Below, piece by piece: positions 1-6,701 of a stretch of DNA of 11,497 nucleotides (position 1 is the stretch's first letter; every line of letters starts with the position of its first letter). The notes beneath the pieces were generated by a model. That model was not told the origin of the DNA. It saw only the letters and a list, made by a program, of their open reading frames with translations, and ran no database searches. The position numbers and the translations under genes are program-made. The DNA is taken from assembly GCA_902795255.1 (NCBI GenBank), contig CADBKS010000084.1, forward strand, positions 1 through 11,497. Direction: 5' to 3'. The stretch is from an uncultured Chloroflexota bacterium (GTDB lineage: Bacteria; Chloroflexota; Anaerolineae; Anaerolineales; Anaerolineaceae).

Positions 1-290
1 CCCGTACCTTGCGAAGCAGGGGGCCGACGGGGCGAAGCTCCTGCTCCGCATAAAAATCGGGCGAAGCCCGTACCTTACGGAGCAGGTGTTGGGCTGCCGA
101 CAGGTCAGCCCGATCGGCCCCGGCTAAATAAACCAGGCGCGGCAGATTACTTATGCAAACACACGAGCAACCGGGCCGCGCCTTGCAGCGCAGCTCCTGC
201 ACCGCATCATGGAAGGTGTGGGCACAGCCCACCCCTTACGGTGCAGGTTACTCCCTTCCGATTGCCGTGTTCACTGCAAAGCATTCACTG
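1..290 (-). repeat. Structured intergenic repeat, copy A (truncated by left edge)
   Basis: Read on the minus strand, this is a near-complete unit of the modular repeat family. In order: hairpin 1 (247-196, arms CCTGCACCG/CGGTGCAGG with inner stem GTGGGC/GCCCAC); the GGCGCGGC/GCCGCGCC stem (arms 175-182 and 136-143) whose loop holds TCGTGTGTTTGCAT (166-153); a long GC stem (arms 109-121 and 20-31, one bulge) that encloses an extra hairpin (40-86, arms CCTGCTCCG/CGGAGCAGG); and the first half of hairpin 2, cut by the window edge at 1-20. Positions 153-247 match the reverse complement of 1182-1276 at 93 of 95 bases. The copy lies just downstream of the permease gene, in the same orientation as that gene. 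It explains most of the gene-free stretch 1-331. Confidence 0.85.
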
Positions 291-312
291 ACATGCGCTT
301 GCAAGCGCATGT
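291..312. promoter_or_regulatory. 22-bp perfect palindrome downstream of the TauE/SafE gene
   Basis: The 22 bases are exactly self-complementary. As RNA they would form a 9-bp stem (ACATGCGCT/AGCGCATGT) with a TGCA loop. It sits 20 bp past the permease stop codon. On either strand no T-run follows, so it is a poor intrinsic terminator by sequence, although it could stop or stabilise a 3' end. A dimeric protein-binding site is the other reading. Confidence 0.45.
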
Positions 313-331
313 TGATTTGGATGCGCCGGTG

Positions 332-1123
332 TTAAAACAGATCCGCGATCTGTTTGATGAGCAGGCCGCAGGACATGACGATAAAAAGGACGCGGATGAA
401 GCGGCTGCCTTTCAGGACCGCCATCCTGACGCCGAGCCGGGCACCGGCCATGTTAAAGAGCCCCATGGTCACACCGAGCGGAATATTTCCGATCCCCATG
501 GAGGTGTACATGATGAAGGCGGAAATGTTGGTCATGGCGTTGATGGTCTTTGTGTCGGCGGACGCATGCAGGAAGTTCATCCCGTAGATGAAGATCAGCC
601 CCATGATGAGGAAGTTCCCGGTCCCCGGACCGAAGAAACCGTCATAAAAGCCGATCACCAGTCCGAGCAGCAGACCGAGGATCGTCTGCTGTGCGGGCGT
701 GAAGCGGGAAGGCGTTTCCCGCTGTCCGAAGTCCTTTTTGAAGAGGGTGAAGACGATCAGAAAGGCCACCAGGATGATGATCAGCGGTTTGAGCAGCTCA
801 TTGGGGACGCGTTTGGCGGTCCAGGCACCCAGCGCGGACGTGCAGAAAGCCAGCAGCGCGCTCTTCCACATCCGGCGGAAGTCGATGAGTCCCTTGCGGG
901 CATATTCGATCACCGCGGTGATGGTGCCGCACATGGAGGAGGTCTTGTTGACGGCAAGCAGGGTCACGGCCGGGACTCCCGGAAGAAAAGCCATGATGCC
1001 GGGCAGCTGGATGAGTCCGCCGCCTCCGGCGATGGCGTCAATAAAGCCGGCGGTGAAAGCGATGGCGCAGAGGCAGGCAAGCTGCCAAAAGGACATGGAG
1101 AATGGAAGCGTGATCTGAGTCAT
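332..1123 (-). CDS. TauE/SafE-family (TSUP) membrane permease
   Basis: A 263-residue, almost entirely hydrophobic protein matching the sulfite exporter TauE/SafE family (formerly DUF81), which moves sulfur-containing or other small organic anions across the cytoplasmic membrane. The substrate cannot be told from sequence. Two internally related halves each carry the glycine-rich family signature: AGFIDAIAGGGG near residues 25-36 and GFYDGFFGPGTG near 158-169, each next to membrane segments. Length is normal for the family. The start ATG (1123-1121) has no Shine-Dalgarno sequence; a TATAGT box lies only 10 nt upstream. The gene stands alone, flanked on both sides by inverted copies of the structured repeat. 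It is oriented like the NhaC gene upstream but is separated from it by about 390 bp including repeat copy B, so it is probably transcribed separately. Confidence 0.9.
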   Translation of the reverse strand: MTQITLPFSMSFWQLACLCAIAFTAGFIDAIAGGGGLIQLPGIMAFLPGVPAVTLLAVNKTSSMCGTITAVIEYARKGLIDFRRMWKSALLAFCTSALGAWTAKRVPNELLKPLIIILVAFLIVFTLFKKDFGQRETPSRFTPAQQTILGLLLGLVIGFYDGFFGPGTGNFLIMGLIFIYGMNFLHASADTKTINAMTNISAFIMYTSMGIGNIPLGVTMGLFNMAGARLGVRMAVLKGSRFIRVLFIVMSCGLLIKQIADLF

Positions 1124-1133
1124 TTTATTTTCT

Positions 1134-1139
1134 ACTATA
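1134..1139 (-). promoter_or_regulatory. Possible -10 box of the TauE/SafE gene
   Basis: The minus strand reads TATAGT, then AGAAAATAAA, then the ATG. A start site about 7 nt past the box would leave a leader of only 3-4 nt. No convincing -35 hexamer is found 16-18 nt upstream, so the promoter call is weak. Confidence 0.35.
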
Positions 1140-1140
1140 A

Positions 1141-1465
1141 GAGCTCACTTCGATAAGCACATGGCAGTCGAAAGTGAGTACCCTGCACCGTAAGGGGTGG
1201 GCTGTGCCCACACCTTCCATGATGCGGTGCAGGAGCTGCGCTGCAAGGCGCGGCCCGATCGCTCGTGTGTTTGCATAGGCTGCTTGCCGCGCCCGGTTTG
1301 TTTAGCCGGGGGCACGGGCCGGCTAAAGCCGCCCGTTGCCCCCCTGCTTCGCAAGGTATGGGCTTCGCCCGATTGTATTCGAAGCAGGAGCTTCGCCCCC
1401 CAGTTAATGTGCCTGAGACGACAGATTTATTTATACATCCGCGGCTCTTAATGAGACTCACCCGC
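1141..1465 (+). repeat. Structured intergenic repeat, copy B (most complete unit)
   Basis: Best reference copy of the family. Modules on the plus strand: hairpin 1 (1182-1233, CCTGCACCG/CGGTGCAGG); stem GGCGCGGC/GCCGCGCC (1247-1254 with 1286-1293) with loop motif TCGTGTGTTTGCAT (1263-1276); long bulged stem (GGGGGCA+CGGG at 1308-1318 with CCCG+T+TGCCCCC at 1332-1343) capped by CGGCT/AGCCG (1320-1331); hairpin 2 (1343-1388, CCTGCTTCG/CGAAGCAGG, inner GGGC/GCCC at 1360-1370); conserved TTAATGTGCCTGAGACGAC (1404-1422); A/T-rich tail to about 1465. It fills the gap between the NhaC and TauE/SafE genes and is antisense in direction to both. Hairpin 2 matches 9403-9448 at 43 of 46 bases. No coding function is supported. 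Confidence 0.88.
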
Positions 1466-1466
1466 A

Positions 1467-1489
1467 TATAAAAGCGGTTACCTTTTATA
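1467..1489 (-). terminator. A/T-rich hairpin downstream of the NhaC gene, possible terminator
   Basis: TATAAAAG and CTTTTATA form a perfect 8-bp stem around a 7-nt loop, starting 27 nt after the NhaC stop codon in the direction of transcription. The 3' arm is T-rich (CTTTTATA), but no further T-run follows and the stem is A/T-rich, so this is a weak intrinsic terminator at best. The adjacent AGGAGGTG on the plus strand resembles a ribosome-binding site but has no credible gene after it. Confidence 0.35.
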
Positions 1490-1515
1490 GGAGGTGCGCT
1501 GCGGGGCGGATCCGT

Positions 1516-2826
1516 TCACTGCCGGCTGCCTGCTGCCTGCTGCCGGCTGAATCTCACCACAAACGGCAGATACAGGAAGAAGGCGAACGGCAGACATGCG
1601 GGGGTGGCGCCGAGCACTTCGAGGGGCATCGAACAGGCGAGGCACCAGGGGACGAGCGCGGAGAAGAGAACGGTGGTATCGGCCACGTCCAGCATCATTT
1701 CTTCATTGCTTTTGCCTGCTTTTTTGTAAACCGGGCGGATCAGCGGGACCTGCAGCATGAGCGCCAGGGTCTGGTTGCAGGAAAACATGATCATCGGGAT
1801 CCCGGTCAGTGCGGTCATCATCAGCAGCGAGGTCTTTTCGGAAAGCTTTTCGAGCGGAGCTTCCGCGGCCGAAAGCATCCCGGTCCCGTTGAAGATGCCG
1901 GAGTAGGTGGCCGAGATGACGATCATGACGCAGGCATGGGCCATGGAGCGGATCCCGCCGCCGCTGAGGAGCGCGGCAAGTTCGCCTTTGGCCTCATATC
2001 CCAGAACGGCGGTGCGGAGCAGTTCCGGCAGCGGCATTTTCTGCAGGATCAGCGCCAGCACGGAGGCACAGAGGATGCTCAGCCCCATCGCGGGTTTGAT
2101 CCTGATCCGCAGCAGCGGGGCTGCCAGGATGATGAGCGCTGGCAGCAGAAGCAGCGGGGTGATGGTGTATTGCGTCCGCATGCTGTCCAGGATCCGGATG
2201 TCGACCTCCCGGACTGGATGGCTGAAGGAGATCCCGGTATAAAGGACGGCGGTGATCAGCAGCGCGGGCAGGCAGTCTTTGAGCATGGCCCGGACGTTGC
2301 CGTAGATCTCTGTCCCGGTGAGGTAAGCGTTCAGGTGCGCGCAGGAGGAGGCCGGGGAGGCCCGGTCGCCGAAAAAGATCCCGGACATGACCGCGCCGGC
2401 GGTGAGTACGGGGTCCGCCCCGCTGACGGAGCAGAGCGTCACCATAACGATCCCGATGGTCGCCGAGGTGCCGAAGCTGGTGCCGATCAGGTAGGAGACC
2501 GCCGCCGGCAGCAGAAAGGCGAAGAGAATGAACAGTTTCGGGTGGATGAGCTCTGTCCCGTAAAGGACCAGCAGCTGAATGGTGCCGCACCCGCGCCAGA
2601 CGCCGGTCATGGCGCCGATGATCAGCAGCACGCCGACGACGATGAAGGATTCACTGATGCCGTTCAGCATCATGCGCAGGACCTCTTTCAGCGGAAATCC
2701 GGAACGGACCGCGGCGGCCATGAAGACGATCATGCCGATCAGCAGGCCGTATACAAGGTCCGCGTGCAGGACCATGCAGCCGAGCAGGGAAAGGATCAGG
2801 AGGATAATGCTGATGAGGAGGACCAT
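1516..2826 (-). CDS. NhaC-family Na+/H+ antiporter
   Basis: A polytopic membrane protein (436 residues from the chosen ATG) of the NhaC antiporter family, which exchanges cytoplasmic Na+, or organic acids in some relatives, for protons. Family hallmarks seen: GTSFGTSAT near residues 115-123; GAVMSGIFFGDRASPASS near 144-161, the NhaC-type GD-x-x-SP block with a membrane-embedded Asp154; and a late FSCNQTLAL plus DTTVLFSALVPW region. The frame stays open to a TTG at 2898, but the extra 24 residues run through a tandem repeat and a TATAAT box and look non-coding, so ATG 2826 is preferred. An AGGA lies only 3 nt before that ATG. The last ten residues (SRQQAAGSRQ) come from a GCCGGC/CTGCC low-complexity repeat and may be a recent extension. 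The substrate ion is not certain. Confidence 0.88.
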   Translation of the reverse strand: MVLLISIILLILSLLGCMVLHADLVYGLLIGMIVFMAAAVRSGFPLKEVLRMMLNGISESFIVVGVLLIIGAMTGVWRGCGTIQLLVLYGTELIHPKLFILFAFLLPAAVSYLIGTSFGTSATIGIVMVTLCSVSGADPVLTAGAVMSGIFFGDRASPASSCAHLNAYLTGTEIYGNVRAMLKDCLPALLITAVLYTGISFSHPVREVDIRILDSMRTQYTITPLLLLPALIILAAPLLRIRIKPAMGLSILCASVLALILQKMPLPELLRTAVLGYEAKGELAALLSGGGIRSMAHACVMIVISATYSGIFNGTGMLSAAEAPLEKLSEKTSLLMMTALTGIPMIMFSCNQTLALMLQVPLIRPVYKKAGKSNEEMMLDVADTTVLFSALVPWCLACSMPLEVLGATPACLPFAFFLYLPFVVRFSRQQAAGSRQ

Positions 2827-2833
2827 TCTTCCT

Positions 2834-2863
2834 ATTATACGGCTTAAGACGGGGAACGGTGTA
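2834..2863 (-). promoter_or_regulatory. Possible promoter of the NhaC gene
   Basis: The minus strand has a perfect TATAAT (2839-2834) followed by AGGAAGA and then ATG. The best -35 candidate is TTACAC (4 of 6 to TTGACA) with a long 19-nt spacer. If used, transcription would begin at or beside the ATG, giving a leaderless message. Confidence 0.4.
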
Positions 2864-2886
2864 AATGGATGAGGGGCTTTGGCAGC

Positions 2887-2914
2887 GGCAAGTGACAAGT
2901 GGCAAGTGACAAGT
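2887..2914. repeat. Two perfect tandem 14-bp repeats
   Basis: GGCAAGTGACAAGT occurs twice head to tail between the NhaC and YfhO genes. It is itself built from near-repeats of AAGTGRC. It has no visible link with the hairpin repeat family. It is probably slippage-generated low-complexity DNA. Confidence 0.8.
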
Positions 2915-2965
2915 CATGCAGCATCGCGGCGGATCTGTATGCGCTTCATGCGGTGTGTTCACCGT

Positions 2966-2987
2966 GCCTGTCCTGCGCGGGACAGGC
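2966..2987 (-). terminator. Hairpin 3 nt after the YfhO stop, possible weak terminator
   Basis: GCCTGTCC and GGACAGGC form a perfect 8-bp stem with a 6-nt loop directly downstream of the YfhO stop codon (2993-2991). No T-run follows on the minus strand, so it may mark the 3' end of the operon message without being a classical intrinsic terminator. Confidence 0.4.
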
Positions 2988-2990
2988 GCG

Positions 2991-5516
2991 TCATTTGCGG
3001 TTCCTTGTTTCCCAAAGGCCGGCCGCGAGCCATATCAGGACTGCGGCTGCGGTCAGGATGAGGCCGTAATTCCAGCCGTAGGGGCGGAAGCGGATCTCCG
3101 CTGTTTGGCTGCCCGCGGGCAGGATGAACCCCAGCACGCTTTCATGGACCGCTTTCAGGGGCAGCGTCTTCCCTTCCGCGGTCACGCTCCAGCCGGCATC
3201 AAAGGGAATGGAGGAAACGATGAGCTGGTCCGTATCGGACGCTTCGGTCCGGATCCGGAAGGATACGGGCCCGGTCATTTCGGCTTCCGGGGCTTCGGAA
3301 CGGAGCCTTTCGGCGAGGGCGTTCAGCTGTTCGGGATCCAGCTCCCAGGCAAGGAATTCGCCTTCGATGGTGCCGGTCACGGTTTCCACGCTGACCTGTA
3401 CGGTGCCGCCTTCCGGTGCGTACGGATCCAGACAGATCGGGAAGGGCGCGTAATCGCGGGCGGCGCTGATGACCGGAGTCCCATTGACGGTTACGTTATA
3501 GTTCAGGCTGGCCTCGGAGATGAACAGGTACGAGGACCGATCCGGGGCAGTCCGGACTTCGAGGTCGATCCGGGCTTCACCCGCAGGTTCGATCCGGCGG
3601 AAGATGCCGTCATCCCCTTGCTCCAGATTGACGAGCCGGACGGTTTCGACCGGGAGCGGCTGAAACCGGTCTTCGGCGTCCGGACCTTCCAGCAGCCGGA
3701 GCAGGTCGTTCTGCAGGGGGACCGCGGTCGTTCCGCTGCCGAAGAAATCATAGCGGGCAAAGCTGTCCTCCGCGAAGAAGAACAGCGGGAAGACGGCTGT
3801 GTGTTCCCATGTTTCAGGCCCTGCGGCGGTGTTCCCTGTTTTTCCGCGTTCGGCAAACTCATAGCGGATGCGGAGCAGCGCGTCGGAGACTTCGGTCGCG
3901 CCCTGGTAGGTGCACCAGGTCGCGTAGCAGTTGAACCCGAGTCGTTTGAGGAACTCCGCCTGGCGGGTGCTGGCGGTGGAGCTGAAGTGGGAGACGCCCG
4001 GGAAGCCGATCCCGAGCGGGTCGTTGTAATTTCGCAGGGCGGTCTTTTCCATCCGGTAAAAGTCCGTGCCCGCCGGCCTGACGGCTTCCGTCAGACTGCG
4101 GTACCGCTCATGAAAGGACCGGTAATCGGCAAGTTGTGTGTACCGTCCGGCAAAGGTGCCGATGGTCAGCAAACAGTTCACCAGCAGTTCGGCGGCACAG
4201 ACGGCCGTCAGCACGGCACCGCGTTTCCTGCCGGAAAGCAGGGCGCCGCTGAGGGCGTAGGCTGCCGGAAAACAGATCCCGGCCAGCAGCACCGGCAGGT
4301 CCGGACGGTTCCCGCTGAGGAGCGCCGCTCCGGTCAGCAGGAGCGGAATCAGACAGCACAGGGCCCATGCGCGGTCCCGGCCTGTTCCGGACATTCCGCG
4401 GTACGCGCAGCTGAGCGCGAAGAAGGGGAACAGGAAGGCATAGCGGTACGGGAACCAGCTCGGATGGTCCATGGCATGCCAGATGAAATCGAGCGGACGG
4501 AACCAGAAACTGAAAAGCAGTGCCGCACCGGCCAGTGCGGCCGTGATTTTTTCCCGGCGCGGGATGCCCCGGCGGGTGAAATAGAGGCACAGCCCGATGA
4601 CGGCGGGAAGACCGCAGTAGATATGCGGCAGGCAGTCTTTAACGCCGTCAAAGCTGCCGATCATGAGCTTCCCGAAAAGGGCCGGAAAGCTGAAGGCACC
4701 GGACGCGGGCGGAAATTCCTGTCCTGCCAGCCCCATGTTGTTTTTCAGGACGAACCAGGTGGGGAGGAGCAGAAACGCGGAGAGCCCGGCCGCGGTCCCC
4801 GCACAGATGCCGAAGCGGATCCCGTCCCGGATCCATTTCCGGAGCGGGGCTTTGCGGATGATGAGCTGTGAGAGGAAATACAGGGCGCAGAAAAGTCCCG
4901 TCATCCAGGCCATGTAAAACTGGCTGATGAAGGAAAGCGCGAAAAGCGGGACCAGCTTTGTCATGGCGTGCCGGCTGTCCCGCAGCAGCGCGTCGGTCCC
5001 GGCGCAGAGCAGCGGAAGCCAGATCAGGGCGTCCAGCCACATGATGTTAAAGGCATAGCCGACGGCCCACGCGTTCAGCGCGTAGCAGGCGCCAAAAAGC
5101 GGGAGCAGCCCGTTTTTCCCTCCGGACTTCTCCCGGATGAAAAAGGCAAAAGCGGCTCCGGCACAGCCGAGCTTGAGCACGGTGATCAGGCTGACGGCGA
5201 GGGGCAGCCAGTCTTCGGTGAAAAGGACGAGCAGAAAGTTGAAGGGGCTCGCCAGATAGTAGGCGGTCAGGGCGAAGAAGTTCATGCCGAGTCCGGCATT
5301 CCACGAGTAAAAGAGGCTCCCCTGCCCGAGCAGGACCCGGCGGTATTCCGCCATGAATTCGATGTACTGGGAGTCCAGGTCGCTGAAAAGGAGCGTTGTT
5401 TCACCGAAAGGAACGATGCGGTACCGCAGGAGCGTCACTAAAAAAATTGCTGCCGGCAGCAGAAAGGCCAACAGCAAATCAAAACTTCGTTTTTTTTCGG
5501 TCCGCGGTTTTTCCAT
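2991..5516 (-). CDS. YfhO-family multi-pass membrane protein
   Basis: An 841-residue protein matching the bacterial YfhO membrane-protein family. Members such as Bacillus subtilis YfhO are GT-C-like proteins linked to glycosylation of lipoteichoic acid at the outer face of the membrane. The N-terminal half (about 12-450) is a run of hydrophobic helices; FSDLDSQY near residues 44-51 places two aspartates (D46, D48) in the first outer loop, as expected of a GT-C catalytic site. A long hydrophilic outer domain follows (about 460-790), then a last helix (about 810-830) and a short basic tail. The start ATG (5516) shares its A with the TGA of the upstream peptidase gene (TGATG); a GTG one codon upstream (5519) is an alternative, giving a 4-nt overlap. 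No separate ribosome-binding site is seen, so translation is likely coupled. An 8-A run lies in codons 8-10. The acceptor polymer is unknown. Confidence 0.88.
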   Translation of the reverse strand: MEKPRTEKKRSFDLLLAFLLPAAIFLVTLLRYRIVPFGETTLLFSDLDSQYIEFMAEYRRVLLGQGSLFYSWNAGLGMNFFALTAYYLASPFNFLLVLFTEDWLPLAVSLITVLKLGCAGAAFAFFIREKSGGKNGLLPLFGACYALNAWAVGYAFNIMWLDALIWLPLLCAGTDALLRDSRHAMTKLVPLFALSFISQFYMAWMTGLFCALYFLSQLIIRKAPLRKWIRDGIRFGICAGTAAGLSAFLLLPTWFVLKNNMGLAGQEFPPASGAFSFPALFGKLMIGSFDGVKDCLPHIYCGLPAVIGLCLYFTRRGIPRREKITAALAGAALLFSFWFRPLDFIWHAMDHPSWFPYRYAFLFPFFALSCAYRGMSGTGRDRAWALCCLIPLLLTGAALLSGNRPDLPVLLAGICFPAAYALSGALLSGRKRGAVLTAVCAAELLVNCLLTIGTFAGRYTQLADYRSFHERYRSLTEAVRPAGTDFYRMEKTALRNYNDPLGIGFPGVSHFSSTASTRQAEFLKRLGFNCYATWCTYQGATEVSDALLRIRYEFAERGKTGNTAAGPETWEHTAVFPLFFFAEDSFARYDFFGSGTTAVPLQNDLLRLLEGPDAEDRFQPLPVETVRLVNLEQGDDGIFRRIEPAGEARIDLEVRTAPDRSSYLFISEASLNYNVTVNGTPVISAARDYAPFPICLDPYAPEGGTVQVSVETVTGTIEGEFLAWELDPEQLNALAERLRSEAPEAEMTGPVSFRIRTEASDTDQLIVSSIPFDAGWSVTAEGKTLPLKAVHESVLGFILPAGSQTAEIRFRPYGWNYGLILTAAAVLIWLAAGLWETRNRK

Positions 5517-6694
5517 CACTGCACGCTGATGGGATGGGCGCCGGCCAGCCGCAGAACGGTGATCGTGCCGGCTTTCGCGATGTCAAAGGCATAGGGAACG
5601 TTGACATCCGCGATGAAATCCGTCGGGGCATGCCAGTTTTTCGGGTAGGGACGCGGACCGCAGCCGCCCGGGGTGGAGTCTTCGGTGAAGTTTTCCATGG
5701 CGGTCATGGCCGGGATCCCCTGAAGCCAGAACGGGGTGTGGTCGCCCAGTTCGTAGGCGACGTAGTTGAAATAGTCATAGGTCAGCGGGAGGTTATAGTC
5801 CGTGATGGCCGCGGCAAAGGCCCTGCCGAGCGGGTCGCTGTCGGGAAGGGTCCCGACATGGATCTCGAAACAGCGCTCGTCTGCCGGGTCATTGCCGAAC
5901 ATATCCATGTTGATCACGCCGAGGATCTTGTCGGAGCTGTGGGCGGCGACATAGGCCTGGCTCCCCTGCATCCTGTTTTCTTCTCCGCTGAAGAAGATCA
6001 CCTTGACGGTTTTGTCAAAGCTGGTTTTAGCGAAGGTCGGCATGGCTTCCAGCAGGGCCGCGACGCCGGTGCCGTTGTCATTGGCGCCCGGAGCCAGGTC
6101 CAGCGGATTAACATCGGTCAGCGCCACGCAGCTGTCATAGTGTGCGGTGTAAAGGATCTGTTCATCCGGGGAGACGGTGCCCGGGAAGGTCACGATGATG
6201 TTGTACCAGGTGTAAGCGCTCATGGCGTCCCGGTATTCATAGGGTTCAAAGGTGATCATGTCCGGAGAGACCCACTGCGCCAGCTGTTCCAGCAGATATT
6301 CGGACGCTTTCGCGTTGTCCTGCCCGGTGAACATGGCGTAGGAGTAGCGGGTGGTGATGGTATATTCCTGCCCGCCGATGCTGACGGGTTCATCACCGGA
6401 AAGTTTGCGGATCCAGCCGGCATAGCGTTCCTGATCCGTATCGCCGAGAAAATAGTCCGCCGCGTCGATCAGAACGGGGGTCGGGGTCGGGACCGCTGTC
6501 GGGACCGGCGTTTCGGTCGGGACGGGGACATCGGTCGGTGTGGCGGTCATCACCGGCTGGATCACGACCTCTTCCGGATCGACTTTGGCCGGCAGGTGGC
6601 AGCCGGACACAAAAACTGCCGCTGTCAGGACGAGGAACAGTCCACGGATAATGATCGGGAACCGGCTGGGAAAAGGAGACTTTCTTTTGGACAT
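5516..6694 (-). CDS. M28-family zinc metallopeptidase, lipoprotein
   Basis: A 392-residue predicted lipoprotein. A basic N-terminus (KRK) and hydrophobic stretch (about 13-29) end in the lipobox VSGC with Cys32. Residues about 50-73 are a Thr/Pro/Val linker (PTPTPV type) that would hold the enzyme away from the membrane. The rest is an M28 aminopeptidase-like domain with the full two-zinc set: H185 and D187 in AHYDS, D206 in GANDNGTG, catalytic E238 and ligand E239 in SGEEN, D264 in NMDMFG and H355 in NWHAPTD. It should remove N-terminal residues from peptides outside the cell, though some M28 relatives have other substrates. It is the first gene of a pair with the YfhO gene, which it overlaps by stop/start. 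No Shine-Dalgarno precedes the ATG at 6694; a TATAAT box ends 7 nt before it. Confidence 0.92.
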   Translation of the reverse strand: MSKRKSPFPSRFPIIIRGLFLVLTAAVFVSGCHLPAKVDPEEVVIQPVMTATPTDVPVPTETPVPTAVPTPTPVLIDAADYFLGDTDQERYAGWIRKLSGDEPVSIGGQEYTITTRYSYAMFTGQDNAKASEYLLEQLAQWVSPDMITFEPYEYRDAMSAYTWYNIIVTFPGTVSPDEQILYTAHYDSCVALTDVNPLDLAPGANDNGTGVAALLEAMPTFAKTSFDKTVKVIFFSGEENRMQGSQAYVAAHSSDKILGVINMDMFGNDPADERCFEIHVGTLPDSDPLGRAFAAAITDYNLPLTYDYFNYVAYELGDHTPFWLQGIPAMTAMENFTEDSTPGGCGPRPYPKNWHAPTDFIADVNVPYAFDIAKAGTITVLRLAGAHPISVQ

Positions 6695-6701
6695 AGCTTT
6701 G

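Noticed and set aside
153..335. Short ORFs beginning MQTHE in the repeats (also in the reverse complements of 1145-1354 and 8668-9225)
   Set aside because: The shared amino-acid sequence follows from near-identical DNA. The two base differences between the A and B copies both change the residue (Q/R and P/S), copy D stops early, and copy C diverges at once. There is no ribosome-binding site. Hairpin conservation explains the sequence better.
209..1156. Long plus-strand ORF of 315 codons opposite the TauE/SafE gene
   Set aside because: It is antisense to a well-recognised membrane protein, its product is a hydrophilic Gly/Asp/His-rich mix with no family resemblance, and its start lies in the repeat.
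1488..1545. Small plus-strand gene after the AGGAGGTG at 1490-1497
   Set aside because: The only frame is about 18 codons from a GTG overlapping the ribosome-binding-like sequence and runs into the NhaC tail repeat.
1516..2898. Longer NhaC start at TTG 2898
   Set aside because: The extra 24 codons cover a tandem repeat and a TATAAT box, the start codon is rare, and the hydrophobic N-terminus typical of the family begins at ATG 2826.
2916..4871. 651-codon plus-strand ORF opposite the YfhO gene, and similar ones at 1936-2847 and 5396-6760
   Set aside because: These are shadow frames of GC-rich genes on the minus strand: Arg/Gly/Gln-rich, no domains, no ribosome-binding site.
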